From: Anthonomus grandis grandis
Lineage: Eukaryota; Arthropoda; Insecta; Coleoptera; Curculionidae
DNA length: 64,000 nt
Direction: 5' to 3'
NCBI RefSeq assembly: GCF_022605725.1
Contig: NC_065548.1
Location: 13,425,644 to 13,489,643 of the forward strand
The notes under the pieces were generated by a model. That model worked only from the letters and a program-made list of their open reading frames with translations. It ran no database searches and had not been told where the DNA came from. Below, one piece after another: positions 1-11,489 of this stretch; the first letter of the stretch is position 1, and each line of letters opens with the position of its first letter. The translations under genes and the position numbers were made by a program.

Positions 1-480
1 GTAAACTATAAAAAATATCAATTCTCTTCAAAATAACAAGTGGTATTCACCAGACTTAATAATTCTAATTTGGAAGAAATAATTAGCCTATACAAAAATA
101 TAAATAATTTCTAAATAATTATTTGTTTAAAATAGAGTTCATAAGATTTAAAACTATTAAAAATGGTTATTTTACAAATAAATAGGCTCATTCTAGAAAA
201 AAAAACAATGGAATTAATTAAATACATTTCTAAATAAAATCTGGCGTAATAACAATATAAATCAGATTGAAATTGATGCCGATATTATAAGGAATCTATA
301 AAAATACCAAATAGTTTGAATAAATATTTTACGGAGATACGATCATGAAGTTATAAAAATGAAAGCAAAAACTTAAATAAAATTCGATAATTTAATGAAG
401 TTTTGACAATAATGCACGTTTTGAATCTACAGATTACAATAAAATAAATAGGATAATATTAAACCTGAAAAAAAATGAGG
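1..480. other. AT-rich stretch, nothing recognised
   Basis: I see no coding region, structured RNA or clear repeat here. It may be the decayed 5' part of the LINE remnant that follows. Confidence 0.3.
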
Positions 481-1570
481 CACCGGGATAATATTAAGAT
501 TCTTGATTTAATTAATATAAAAGAACAAATTATACATATATTGGTACAACTGGTTAATAAGGTTCTATTCTTAGTAGTGATGAATGTGCTCCTGAACCTA
601 TATTGCTCCTGAAACCATATCTAAAGTAAGTCCAATATTTAAATCAGGATCCAAGACAAAACAAAATAACTATAGATGAATTTGTATAATCAGTCTATTT
701 TCTAACAATCTGGAAAGAGTATTAAAAAAAAGGATAATTTCATCTGTTGATAAATGTATTTCATATGAATTATATCAATGTGATTCCTTCAAAACAGTAG
801 TAATTTAAGCAGCACCATTGATCTACTTTTACTATATTTCATCCTTAGACAATAGTAAAACCATAATAGCAGCTTGGGTAGATTTGCGGAAAGCTTTTGA
901 TTAATTTAAATTAATTAGAAAAAATGAGTTTCAGGGGTTTTATACTTGTCTTGATTAGTTCACACTTATTGAATAGGAAGTCATATGTATATGTAAATGT
1001 CCATAAAAGTGTAATCTTCACCTATAACTGTCATGTAACTCAAAGATCTGTACCGGAGCCATTTACAAACGACACTGCTCTTTTGTATTCGCTCGACAAC
1101 TTGGTGATTCTGGTTAATTAAGTGAATAATGACTTAATCAAATATAGTCAAGGGCCGCTTGAAATTAAGCTTTAAATAAACTTGCACAAATCTAAATACA
1201 TATTGTTTATGCAAAAAAACAACAAAAATAGATCAAATTAACTATAATAAAATCAAATTAAATATATAAAATGCTTAAATGCAATGCAATTTCAGAAAAT
1301 CAGCATGGTTTTTATAAATCCATCTTTGGTGACCTTATTATGAAGTTTTAAACTTTATATGTTTACATATAGTAGTAGATTGAACTTAATATATAAATAA
1401 CTGCATCCTATAAATTCTAGATATATTATACTGTAATCTGTTTTATTTTATGTACTTTAAGTGTGAAACTTTAACTTTAAGTCGACTTTTATGTATTACT
1501 TTTAATTAATTGTACTACTTGGGGAAACCCTGTTTGTACCATGCAATATAAATTAATAAATAAATTCAAT
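480..1570 (+). mobile_element. LINE (non-LTR retrotransposon) remnant, reverse transcriptase part
   Basis: Around 865-900 a plus-strand reading gives AAWVDLRKAFD, which matches the reverse transcriptase motif usually read as FLDLSKAFD. Around 1034-1110 another gives VTQRSVPEP followed by NDTALLYS, a decayed PQGSVLGP plus YADDTALLYS catalytic block. Many stops and frameshifts separate the blocks. The copy ends near 1550-1570 in AATTAATAAATAAATTC, a tail typical of insect LINEs. It is dead; the clade cannot be told. Confidence 0.65.
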
Positions 1571-3860
1571 ATGACCTAAAATATTTTTTTTTTATTTCTT
1601 ATATAACTTAAGTAACATACCATACCTGCTTAAGATTCCTTTCTCATTTTGATGATTATTTGCAAATTTGCTAATACATCTTCTGTTACATTTTAAATAC
1701 ATTTACAACAAAAAATTTCGAAACTACATTTGTTAAAAGTTCGTGACACATAAGCACATCATATGTTTAGCAATATTCCATAAAAGTATATAAAATTGTC
1801 TTTTATAAGTATATACAAATGGTCATCAAAGTTTCTTACCTGATACACAGCATCCCAGCTGCTTAAATATTCACCTGTTGTGAAGTAAATTAGTTACATA
1901 AAGGAAAACAAGATTTAAAATTTAAATTTTGTCATTAGAGACACACATTACCTAAATGAACTATGAATATTTATAAATTAGTGCCGTTTTATTGAATAGT
2001 TCGTTGGCTATATAAATTTGAAATTTTTAGTTTTTCTTAAAAGTTTTTTTGTGTAATAAGGTATTCAAGGTTCATAGCTATTCAAAATAGTAAATTGCAA
2101 TAAAAGTAATTTAATTAGTAAGTAAATATATACGATTTGGCTGTGAAATTATTATGCCTTTCAATTGTTACACAACTAGGAAGTCTGAATTCTCCATGTA
2201 AAGTCGGAAAGGGGTTTCAAAAATCTACTGTAAATATTTTTAAATGTTAATTTAGTACTCGAAAATGTTTAAGTGCACTTATAAATGAATACATGAATAT
2301 GAATAGTATATCGGATTAGATACGACAACCATAAGTTTAGTTAAATTATGTCATATATGTCAAAAAAGTATGTATAATATTGAGTTCTTCACTTTTTTTG
2401 GACATATCAATGCCTCATTACTATCTGAATCTTCTGGACATTAGATTTCTCTTAAGTAGCCTAGATAAGATTACCTGCCCTCGAATACTGATTTTTTTTT
2501 GTTTTTATATATATTACTATCTTATTTTTCTAGAAATTGTATTTGAGTATTAAGATTTTTAATAGTTTTAAAAAAATAATAATAAGTTTTGTCTTTAAAA
2601 CGAAATATTACGTTTTGAAATGTTTGTTTTTTTTTATATTAAATTAAATAAACTTGAAAACTATATGGAAATTTTAAATATATACAACTTTTATAATTTA
2701 AAAATTTAAAACTATTAGAATATTTGAATAAAAGACGATATGTAAATATGTAATTAAAATAGAAAAAAAAAATAAGAAGGTGATTATTATGAATCAAAAT
2801 AGATCATGCCACTAAACATATGTTAAAATAATAATGATAAAAACACAATCCCAATACTTTGTTATTACACATAAAACACCCTGTATATACTTACTCATAC
2901 ATAATGCAGTGTTTTCCCGTACTTTCTAGAATAAAACTACTAAACAGGGTGTTCCCATTTTAATCAGTGACATCACCGGCACACATAAACCAGTTCACTT
3001 TTTGTTCGTTGTTGGTGTTTTCTCTCTCTTCTGGTCCAGCGCAAGGTGCATTTCGGTTCCTTTTATCTCTCGTTAACACTCACATATTTTTTTTACCGGT
3101 TTTATCGCTTTAACGAGTTACAAAATGCAACTATACCGAGAGAGGTGTAATAATTTTTGGTTTGACGAGTTCGGAGAACTAGATCTGTTTATATAAAAAA
3201 AAATTTGATTAAGTAGTTTCACCCTCACGTTTTTTTCTTTGAGTGTTACTAAAGAAGGACAATCTGGCGAAATTATTGGTCAAAATTTAGAAACAGTGCT
3301 CTACATATTCTTTCTCAATCAATCAACTAATATTATGTTGAATCAGTTTCTAAAATGTTAATTATGTCCAGTTTCAGATATTGACCATAAATACTGAGAG
3401 ACAAACAGAGTCACCAGGATGAGGGACTTTGGGAATTCAAAAACGGATAATTAAATATCAGTGGCAGCTCGTGGTTTTTTAATAGAGGATCAAAAAGGAT
3501 ACTAGATGGTGCTGTGATTATTACATGTATACATGTGTTTTTTTTAATTTTGTAATTTCTTTTTACCTTGATATTCCTTAAATATGTATAAATTACTGTT
3601 TTTGTTAAACTCAATACTCCACTAGAGATTTATCTTTGAAGCAGTTGAACTAATTCTTTACGTCTAACCAATTTAAAACAATTTGATGTACCAGCCTACA
3701 TATTATATATATGCTATATCCATTGTATATATATCTCTAAAATTTAGAAAGTGCAAACGATATCGTGTATGTTCTATGTATATAACATAATAAGTAACAT
3801 AAATGATGACTTTAATTTTAAAGGGTGATTCCTTTTAATTTTTTAATTAAAAAAGTTCAT
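1571..3860. other. Non-coding AT-rich region, mostly unassigned
   Basis: No gene is recognisable. Two short ACACCCTGTA / CAGGGTGTT motifs near 2877-2887 and 2945-2955 look like terminal repeat ends of mariner-type elements, but I could not find partner ends for either. A short open frame at 3124-3200 has no recognisable similarity. Confidence 0.4.
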
Positions 3861-3871
3861 ATAAACATATG

Positions 3872-5439
3872 TCCGGAGACGCTTTGTTTTCGAGGTACAG
3901 GGTGTTAAACTTTTTTTGTTAAATCGATTTTGCATTAATATCTAAAAAACACGTTTACTGAATTTGTTGACATTTCTATATAACTTTATAAGGTATCTTT
4001 TGGCTTATTTGTATGTCGCTTAATTTTTGTGAAAAATCAGAATGATAGCCACGACTGGCAGTACGAGCATGCAATCTTCTTCCTAACGATTGTCGCACCC
4101 GTTGTAATATTCCTGGAATGTTGCGTATAATATTAGAAGAATCTACAATTCTGTTTCTTAAATCAGTTTCATCAACAACTGGCTTCGCATAAACAAGCGA
4201 TTTCAGATATCCCCAAAAGAAATTGTACAGAGGATTTAGGTCTGGAGATCGTGCTGGCCATAGCTGAGGTCCCCCCCGACCAATCCATTACTGAGGAAAA
4301 GTGTTATTTTAAGATAGTTTCGAGCGACAAACTAAAACAAGCAGGTGCACCGCTGTGCATAAACCACAATGTATTTCTTGTTGCTAGTGGTAATTCATCA
4401 GCTAGTGCTAGTGGTATTTAACGACCTGGCAATGTTTTTTTTAGAAATTATCTGTAAATGTCACCATTCAGCCGAGGAGAGAAAAAATGCCATCTGATAA
4501 GATGATCGCCAAGAATTCCTGCCCAAACATTCACTGCAAACTGTTGTTGGAATCCACTTTCTCCAGTGGCATGGGAATTTTCGTATTTTCTCGGCACAAC
4601 TTTAATCGTGCAGAAAAATCTCTTGGCAACAGTGCTTGCACCCGTTAAATGTGGTATGGATAAAGTAATTTTGATTGCAAAACCCTTTAAACACTTTGGT
4701 GGCTAATACCAAACTGTAAAGATAATCTTCGCGGACTAGCTGGCGGATCGTCTTCCAATGCTAGCAGAATTGCTTCCTCTAATTATTGAGTCATAATTAT
4801 TCTCGGTCTACCAACGCGCTCAGCATTAGCAGTTAAAGATTCAGTTTCGCACAATCGAGCATGGAGCCTTATGAAAGTCGTTTCTCATGGAATTATTCTA
4901 TTGGGAAAGCGTTTGTGGTAAAGTCGATGGGTTTCCGCAGCATCTTCATCTGCAAGCCCTTAAATAAAATACATTTTAGCTAATTCGGCATTATTCATAC
5001 TTATCTGCATACTAAAACACATTTTATAAAATATTAAATGGATTTTTTTATTCCCCTGATATTTTGAAAACTGTACCTTTAAATATCAATATTAGATGTC
5101 AGAATCCTACTCTGTTTCGTTTGTCTTTCCATCATGCTAATTACATATTCCTTGTAGATTCTGTTAATTCATTTAAATTAAGACTTAAAAAACTAAAGTG
5201 CAGAAATTGTTTTACGTTTATGTAATTTTTGCTTCTTTGTCCTTTATTTTTACTAGTTATGTTCATTCTCATATTATTGACTATTGTTATATTCTTTGCC
5301 ACTTATTGTTATTATTTTTTTAATTGGCTGTGCCGTTGAAATAAATAAATAAAATTTAAGGGATAAAAAGTTCCATTTTTAATTGTTTTATTAAAAAAAA
5401 ATTTAACACTCTGTATCTCAAAAACAAAGCGGCTCCGGA
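3872..5439 (-). mobile_element. Decayed mariner-like DNA transposon
   Basis: Inverted ends match: TCCGGAGACGCTTTGTTTTC at the left and TCCGGAGCCGCTTTGTTTTT read inward from the right, both followed by a CAGGGTGTTAAA / CAGAGTGTTAAA block. The interior on the minus strand encodes a broken transposase. The right end lies next to, or cut into, a Tigger-type coding region, so this insertion may have separated that gene from its 5' half. Exact termini are uncertain by some tens of bases. Confidence 0.7.
4090..5025 (-). pseudogene. mariner-like transposase pseudogene
   Basis: Read on the minus strand, the start near 5000 gives MNNAELAKMYFI then GLADEDAAETHRLYHKRFPN, which is the N-terminal helix-turn-helix region of insect mariner-type transposases. 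Near 4170-4290 it gives WIGRGGPQLWPARSPDLN and then PLYNFFWGYLKS. In related proteins the catalytic third aspartate lies in PLDFFLWG; here that block reads PLYNFFWG, so the residue is lost. Several stops and frameshifts interrupt the frame. The call rests on motifs seen in the sequence; the clade is inferred. Confidence 0.7.
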
Positions 5440-5448
5440 CTTGTGAAA

Positions 5449-6327
5449 AGGCATTTAGTGCTACAGGATTGTATCCTTATAACCCAGATGTCTTTACAGA
5501 GGAGGATTTTTCACCTTCAGAGGTAACTGATCGAGCCTTACACATTGAACCAACAAACGATAGGAGATATGAAAATGAAGATAATGTTCAAGTGTTAAAC
5601 AATCACGACTCCGACTCCGACGATGATGACAATTTGTCTATTTCAGTTTTGATAGATAGGATACGTAAAGAGCCTGTTACTCCGACAGAAATACACGATG
5701 CTAGTCTCAAAACACCAACCAAGAATACTGATAGCAGTTGTTTAAATAACCCGATGCCAAATTCAGAATCTATTCAAGGCAGCAAGATATCGAAAATTTA
5801 AAGTCTAAATTATTTTCTTCCCCTAAAAAATGTGATCTTGCCGTATTTGGGACATCTGGAGTCACTCCAAAAATGATCATACCTCTACCAAAGGCAAAAC
5901 ACGAGCAAATTAGAGGTGTTCGCTCCAAAAGGTAATTATAACAGCAACAACAATAATAATAAAAGCTCTTCTACTTTTAGTATTTAATAAAGATATTTTC
6001 ACATTTTTTAGGTCGGAAATATTATCGTCTACACCTTATAAAGACTCACTGCAAGAATCCACCTCCCAAAACAAGACGAGCAGCATTAAAAGGAAACTTA
6101 CTGACAGCACTAAGCAGAAGAAGAAGAAGAAAATGCCTTCGAAAGCTTTGATCATCAGCATCAACAGCAATGAAGAAGATGCTGTCTGTCCTGGATGTGA
6201 AGAGAACTACAGCAATTCTTACGGTGGAGGCGATTGGGTCAGGTGCGCAACATGCAAGTCCTGGTGGCATGAAATTTGCACAAGCTGCATGGGACAAACG
6301 CAATTCCATTGCGACCTATGCAATTAA
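5449..6327 (+). pseudogene. Tigger/pogo-type transposase, C-terminal half with PHD finger
   Basis: The frame opens with KAFSATGLYPYNPDVFTEED, the conserved block just after the catalytic domain of Tigger/pogo (CENP-B-related) transposases. An acidic linker with repeated DSDSDDDDN follows. One frameshift lies near 5800, after which VTPKMIIPLPKAKHEQIRG continues to a GT-AG intron at 5932-6011. Joined across the intron, the frame reads SKRSEILSSTPYKDS. The last exon (6012-6327) has a lysine-rich stretch and a C4HC3 PHD-like zinc finger beginning CPGC and ending CDLCN. The catalytic domain and N-terminal DNA-binding region are missing upstream, where a mariner now lies. This is probably a 5'-truncated element rather than a domesticated gene, but the PHD exon itself is open. 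Confidence 0.75.
5932..6011 (+). other. Intron in Tigger-type C-terminal region
   Basis: The donor AAAAG|GTAATT and acceptor TTTTTTAG|GTCGG restore one frame from VRSK to SEILSS, with the arginine codon split AG|G. The 80-bp intron contains a short CAACAACAATAATAATAA run. Confidence 0.7.
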
Positions 6328-6339
6328 ACATTTCTTAAA

Positions 6340-6590
6340 CATTGTGATGTTGCGTACTCTTAGCACAACTTTTGCGTACTCTTTGGCATATGTGGCGCTA
6401 AGAGTAAGCATTTGTATTTTTTTAAAAAAAGGGTTGTGTTATTTTTAATGTAGAAATAATTTTTTTTAAACTGTGTTTTTTTGTTGGCTAAGAGAATATA
6501 TGTTTGGTTGCTCACTATTTTTTTTATTTATTTTTTTTTATTATAGTTTTATGTAGAAAAGAATATTAAGTGCGTACTCTCGCGCCTACC
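6340..6590 (+). repeat. Subterminal repeats at the 3' end of the Tigger-type element
   Basis: The motif GCGTACTCT occurs three times (near 6350, 6372 and 6572), and the inverted form GCTAAGAGTAAGC or GGCTAAGAGA occurs twice. This is the same kind of terminal-core repetition seen in the two better preserved Tigger elements at 8.4-13.8 kb. The element probably ends near 6575-6590; no left end is preserved. Confidence 0.45.
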
Positions 6591-8397
6591 CTAAGATTGA
6601 AAGAACAATCAAATCTGATGGAGAATCAAAAGATTAGAATGTAATAATAGGTACTTGACAAATTAGGTTCACTGGCTACAACCTACATTAAATGTTTAGT
6701 CATATAGCAATTATATCACTCTTAATATTGGTCCTATATTCTTCTATATAAAGTAAAATATAAATCAGTCGAAAGCAAACGAGTTATCCGGCCCAGTAAT
6801 AAATAATTAATTATTTCACTCGCGTTTTCCGGATCGAATATAAGAATTTTAATTACGCTTAATTGACCTGCTATCACCTTCTAAGTAAAAAAGCACCCCA
6901 CGCATTGAAAAAACTACTTCCTTTAAGCATCCGCAGCAACCTTAAGCTTAAGAAAACATTGACCTAGATCTTACGACATCCAGTTCTCTAAGTTAGTATT
7001 TGCAAATCGCTCAGTATAGAATTACATTACAATAACGTTAAATCCACTGTTATAGAAACATACCTGTAGTATAAATATACAGAATTAAAGGGAGTAATCA
7101 AATGACCTGTATATTAATACATGTTATGTCTTGTACCTAATAAGTCCAACTAAGTCTTTATGGTATAATTTAGGTTGGTTTGGATGGTTTTCAAAGGGTT
7201 ACCCCTATGAAACTGTTTTTACTTTAAGTTCAATAAGAGCCGAATTCAATTGTTTTTTTGGCACTTCCGTGTTGACTACAATGTTTTATAATTAACTGGT
7301 ACCACATATATGTTGAAAATTCTGTTATATAAACTTAGCATGTAATATATTCTATTATAAATTAATGTGAAAATAAACCAAACTCAATAATATGCGTTAA
7401 GTGGTGGTATGGACACCTTGACTTATAACAAAATCAGCAAAAGAAACCAATATTTTTTATTGTTTATGTATGTTTATTGTTACATTCAAAAACATATTTT
7501 ATTATTGTAAAGAATAATTAAAAAATTATCGAGGTTAAGGTTTACGATCATTTAAGTAATCTGGTCGATTTTGAAACATGCATAAACGGTTTTTCTTCTC
7601 GATTTTATATTATTTTATGCTTGACAACAGAAATTAATGACAAAATAAGGTGCACGTGGATAATTTCTGATCGGAGGCTTATATACGAAATGTTATTATA
7701 TTGTATGTTTTCGTTGCAACTGTAAAATTTGCATGCACGCGTATATATAGAACTTAAGTAATCTGAGCATGATAATGTAACATGAATAAAGTTCAATTTT
7801 TTCGTGACCCAGTTGCCAATAGTATTTGTGCCATTCATAAAAAATATATAACCGGCGAGTTTAAAAAGAGAGAATGGATAATTTTTCATGTCATTTAATA
7901 GTTTCGATGGGTGTCAATGGGTACTAAATTTAGTTTTTGGATGTTTCTTGCAAAATATAGGTTTTTATTTTATTTTCCATTCAATAGAAGAAAGTACTGA
8001 AAAAATTTAATCTAAAACAGGCAATTTTCTATTAAAAGTATTATTAAGAAATTATATAGTTTCTCTCTTGGAAATTTCAAATCTTGAAAAGTTGGGTGTA
8101 AAGATATCTGACATTTTACAAGATATCACAAACAAACCTGGGAAACAGATAGAGGAATATTTTCCCTTTATATTTCACCATTATTTTTAAAATAGCTAGG
8201 GTCTTAAATAGAATATTCCATTTATTTATTCAAGTTTATATCACGTTCTTATTATATATACTACGTTTCAAATATATTCAATTTCTGTATAGTATTTCAG
8301 CGAACATTCTTGTATGTACTCATGTATCATTTATAAAAAAAATCATAAATTTTGCTCTGAATCTGAAGAACCTACTCTACTCTTCCTACTCTATATG
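6591..8397. other. Non-coding AT-rich region
   Basis: I see no gene, RNA or element that I can name. Short open frames here are what is expected by chance in such AT-rich DNA. Confidence 0.4.
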
Positions 8398-9046
8398 TAC
8401 CGTGAAATGGGGTGAATAGAAACTGCTGGGTGAATAGCTGGGTTGGTAGCTGTAAGGTGTCTGGTTCACATTGCCTATTTCAGAAATTGCTTGTCTTGCT
8501 TATTTTTTTTGCTTATTTTCTATGATATAATATACCGTCAAACGGGTTTAAGTGAATCATAGTGGGTAAAATGAATTAATCGGGTATTTCCGCAAAAAAG
8601 TCGATCCCGTCGCAGACCTGCCCCATATAGTGACATTATTGCATCGAGATGACCTCGTTAGTATGTCTTTGTATGTGGTAGGGTGTGTTTCGCTGCTCAA
8701 AAAAATACACGTGAGTACCATAACGACATGTTCCGGTTAAACGATTTTTTTGTATTTTACAAAACTTTGGAAACGATTGGTTGCGGAAGTGATCAATATT
8801 AATATTTATTTACTTGAATGTAATTAATGTGTTTATTAGACATTAATAAACAAATTTGTGCTTAATTTTTGGTAAATATTTTTTTTGTTGAATTTTAGCA
8901 TTTTTTTTTTCTAAGATGGTAACTTTAATGGGTAAAATGAATCATTTAAGTGTCGCTGTAAATTTATGATTAAATTTTTTAGAACTTTTTTTTTAAAAAA
9001 TTTTTTATATAAGAAATATTTTTTTATTAGTTTTGGTCTTTTTAGC

Positions 9047-10885
9047 ATGCCGAGAATTTACAAAAAAAAATTGGGGCCGCAGGGAAAATGTAACTACGAT
9101 CAAGAATATGTTCGTCGAGCAGTGGCAGCGGTTAGACGAGGTGATATGTCCATGAGACAAGCATCTGAAAGATTTGGTGTACCTTTCAGTACCATTCAAA
9201 GAAGATATCATGGCAAACATTCTTTAAAATATGGTCGACAGCCTGTACTAAGTGGTGAGCAAGAGCTAAGACTAAAGGAGACAATCAAAATTTGCGCCGA
9301 CTGGGGATTCCCATTAAAATGTACAGATGTTAGAGCAATTGTGCAACAATATCTAAATAGACTAGGAGTAAGGGATTCCAGATTTAAAGAAAATATGCCA
9401 GGGATGGACTGGTTCAAAAGTTTTATGAGCAGAAATAAAGACCTTACCGTTAAGTTGGCTGAAAATACAAAACGCGTTAGAGGTGCATTAACCCGCGAGG
9501 TTATTCAAAAATATTTTGAAAACTTGCAGGTCACGTTGAAAGACGTCCCTGCTCAAAATATTATCAATTACGACGAGACCAATTTTGTGGATGATCCCGG
9601 GTCGGCTAAAGTAATTACAAAAAGAGGTGCAAAGCATGCCCATAGGTTAATAGACTCCTCAAAGACCAGCACAACTGTGATGTTTGCACTAGCCGCTGAT
9701 GGAACATTACTGCCTCCATATACGGTATACAAGGCAAAACATTCCTATGATGGTTGGACAGAGGGAGGAATTGAAGGAGCAAGATATAACAGAAGCATGA
9801 GTGGATGGTTTGACTCTGATATATTTGAGGACTGGTTTAAGACAATTGTCATGCCTTATTTTCGAAAGCTTGCTGAGCGTAAAGTTTTAATAGGCGATAA
9901 CTTAAATTGCCACATTACCACTAATGTCGTACAGCAATGTGAGAATAATGAAATTGATTTTGTCTTACTCCCTCCCAATTCAACTCATTTGCTTCAACCG
10001 CTCGATGTCGCGTATTTTAGGCCTTTAAAAGCTGCATGGAGATCCACCTTGGAACAATGGAAACTAAAACACCGTGGAGTCATTCCTAAAACGGAGTTTC
10101 CAAGGCTGCTGAGACAGAAAAGGTTGGCATAAAGTCGAAAGAAAATTCCATTGCTGGTTTTAAGGCATGTGGAATTTTTCCGCTCGATCCCAACAAAGTT
10201 TTAAATAAAATTCCACGAAATTTACACATCGATGAAAATGGTGAGAATAATGATCAGACCTGGAGTAACACAATAATCAGTCACCTAAAAAATTTAAAAA
10301 CTACCCCGAATCAATCAACAAAGAGAGGAAAAAAAATTATTATCGAGGCTGGCAAAAGTGTGTCAAGTCAAAGTTTATTATCAACGATAATAGATAAAAC
10401 ACCCACAAAAAAATCATCTAAAAAAAACATGAAAAAAAACGAAAGAAGAGCCCTGGAAATATCGGATGATGAGTTAGATCGAGAGTTAGATAAAGAATTT
10501 TCCCTAAGTGATTTCGAAAATATTGTTGAAAACTTTGACGAGTTTGATCCAAATCCGTCGACATCGAATGATGATACTTACATGATCGACACAGACTTAT
10601 CCATGGAGCCAAGGATTGGAGTTTATTATTGCAAAGTTTCCAACCGAGAAACGAGATCGATTGTTTGTTGGCAAAATCGAGAATTGTTCAAAGAAAAAAG
10701 AATTTACTATAAATGCCATGAGAAAAAAGGGAAACTCGGAAAAGGGGTATTTTGTTTATCCAGAAATACAGGACCTTTGCCTAATAAGCCAAGACCAAAT
10801 TATTAGAAAACTGCGTCAAAAGTCTTTCAAGAGGGGTAAATTTGTTTTTAACTTAGACAACGACGAATTTAAAAAGTTGGAGTAA
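9047..10885 (+). pseudogene. Tigger/pogo transposase, nearly intact, two frameshifts
   Basis: This gene should bind its element's ends and cut and paste it. The best start is the ATG at 9047 (MPRIYKKKLG, the family's usual opening); an in-frame ATG lies 27 codons upstream at 8966. Order of parts: N-terminal helix-turn-helix (about residues 15-60), CENP-B-like second DNA-binding region (about 70-140), and DDE catalytic domain with NYDETN, LIGDNLNCH and QPLDVAYF, giving D-D-35-D spacing. One frameshift near 10115 moves the frame to AGFKACGIFPLDPNKV, then an acidic linker. A second near 10610 leads to the C-terminal region ending LDNDEFKKLE at 10885. All three catalytic aspartates remain, so the decay is recent. 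Confidence 0.88.
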
Positions 10886-11186
10886 TTTCTTTTTTGTTAA
10901 TTTTCCTATGTTTTGTATGTAGACTTAAGTTTTTTTTACCAAGAGTGCCATTTTTGTTTAAAGAAAAGTTCCTAAGTTTGTTGTTTTTATAAAGCCTTAA
11001 TATTCTGTGATAGAATGTGTTATAGAATAAGACTTTGTTACTTAATCTTACTTTTGTTACCTTTAGAATAAAGAATTTGTTTTTTTTTAAGTGTTTTTTT
11101 CCGTTTAAATCTTCTTTTTTTATTTTTTGTTGATTCATTTTACCCACATTATGTTTAAAGTGAATTTTACAGCACTTCTAATACAT

Positions 11187-11223
11187 GATTCACTTTACTC
11201 CAAACCGGAGGGTAAAGTGAATC
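11187..11223. promoter_or_regulatory. Palindrome built from the inner element's terminal core
   Basis: GATTCACTTTACTCC and its inverse (with GG inserted, GGAGGGTAAAGTGAATC) face each other across a 5-base loop. The arm is close to the element's own terminal sequence GATTCACTTAACCCC. Further single copies lie near 8555, 8930 and 11130. It may be an extra transposase-binding site or hairpin; that role is inferred. Confidence 0.6.
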
Positions 11224-11430
11224 AGACTTTATCAAAAAAAATGGAGGACTTCCCATGCTTAAATGCTTACAAGTTTTAACAAAATCTTTTAAGACGTTTA
11301 CCAGAATCTACAATATTTTTTACATATTTTTTAATTTAATACTTTGGCAGAAAAACGAAAAAAACCACTTATTTTGATTCACTTAACCCCATTTGACGGT
11401 AATACATAACGTCACTTTTAAGTAATTAAT

Positions 11431-11469
11431 TTGGGGTGAATAGAAACACGCTGTTTCTATTCACCCCAA
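11431..11469. promoter_or_regulatory. Perfect palindrome of the outer element's terminal core
   Basis: TTGGGGTGAATAGAAAC is followed by the loop ACGCT and by its exact inverse, 17-bp arms in all. The arm includes the element's terminal sequence GGGGTGAATAGAAAC. It sits about 20 bp upstream of the likely splice acceptor TTTTGCAG|G (11489/11490) that precedes the transposase coding region. Confidence 0.65.
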
Positions 11470-11489
11470 AATTGTTTTTTCTTTTGCAG

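Larger units (their letters stand above)
8535..11399 (+). mobile_element. Inner Tigger/pogo element, nearly full-length
   Basis: The left end CCGTCAAACGGGTTTAAGTG and the inverted right end CCGTCAAATGGGGTTAAGTG are flanked by TA (8533-8534 and 11400-11401). At 2.87 kb it holds one transposase gene with only two frameshifts. Several GATTCA(C/T)TTTA(C) copies and their inverse lie inside both ends. It is inserted in the outer element between that element's left end and its coding part, so it is younger. Confidence 0.9.

Noticed and set aside
2877..2955. ACACCCTGTA and CAGGGTGTT facing away from each other within 80 bp
   Set aside because: They look like ends of two mariner-type elements, but no partner end was found for either, so no element is claimed.
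6046..6309. 87-aa open frame on the minus strand
   Set aside because: It is the antisense of the PHD-finger exon (6012-6327), which has a clear zinc-finger pattern and an intron in phase on the plus strand.
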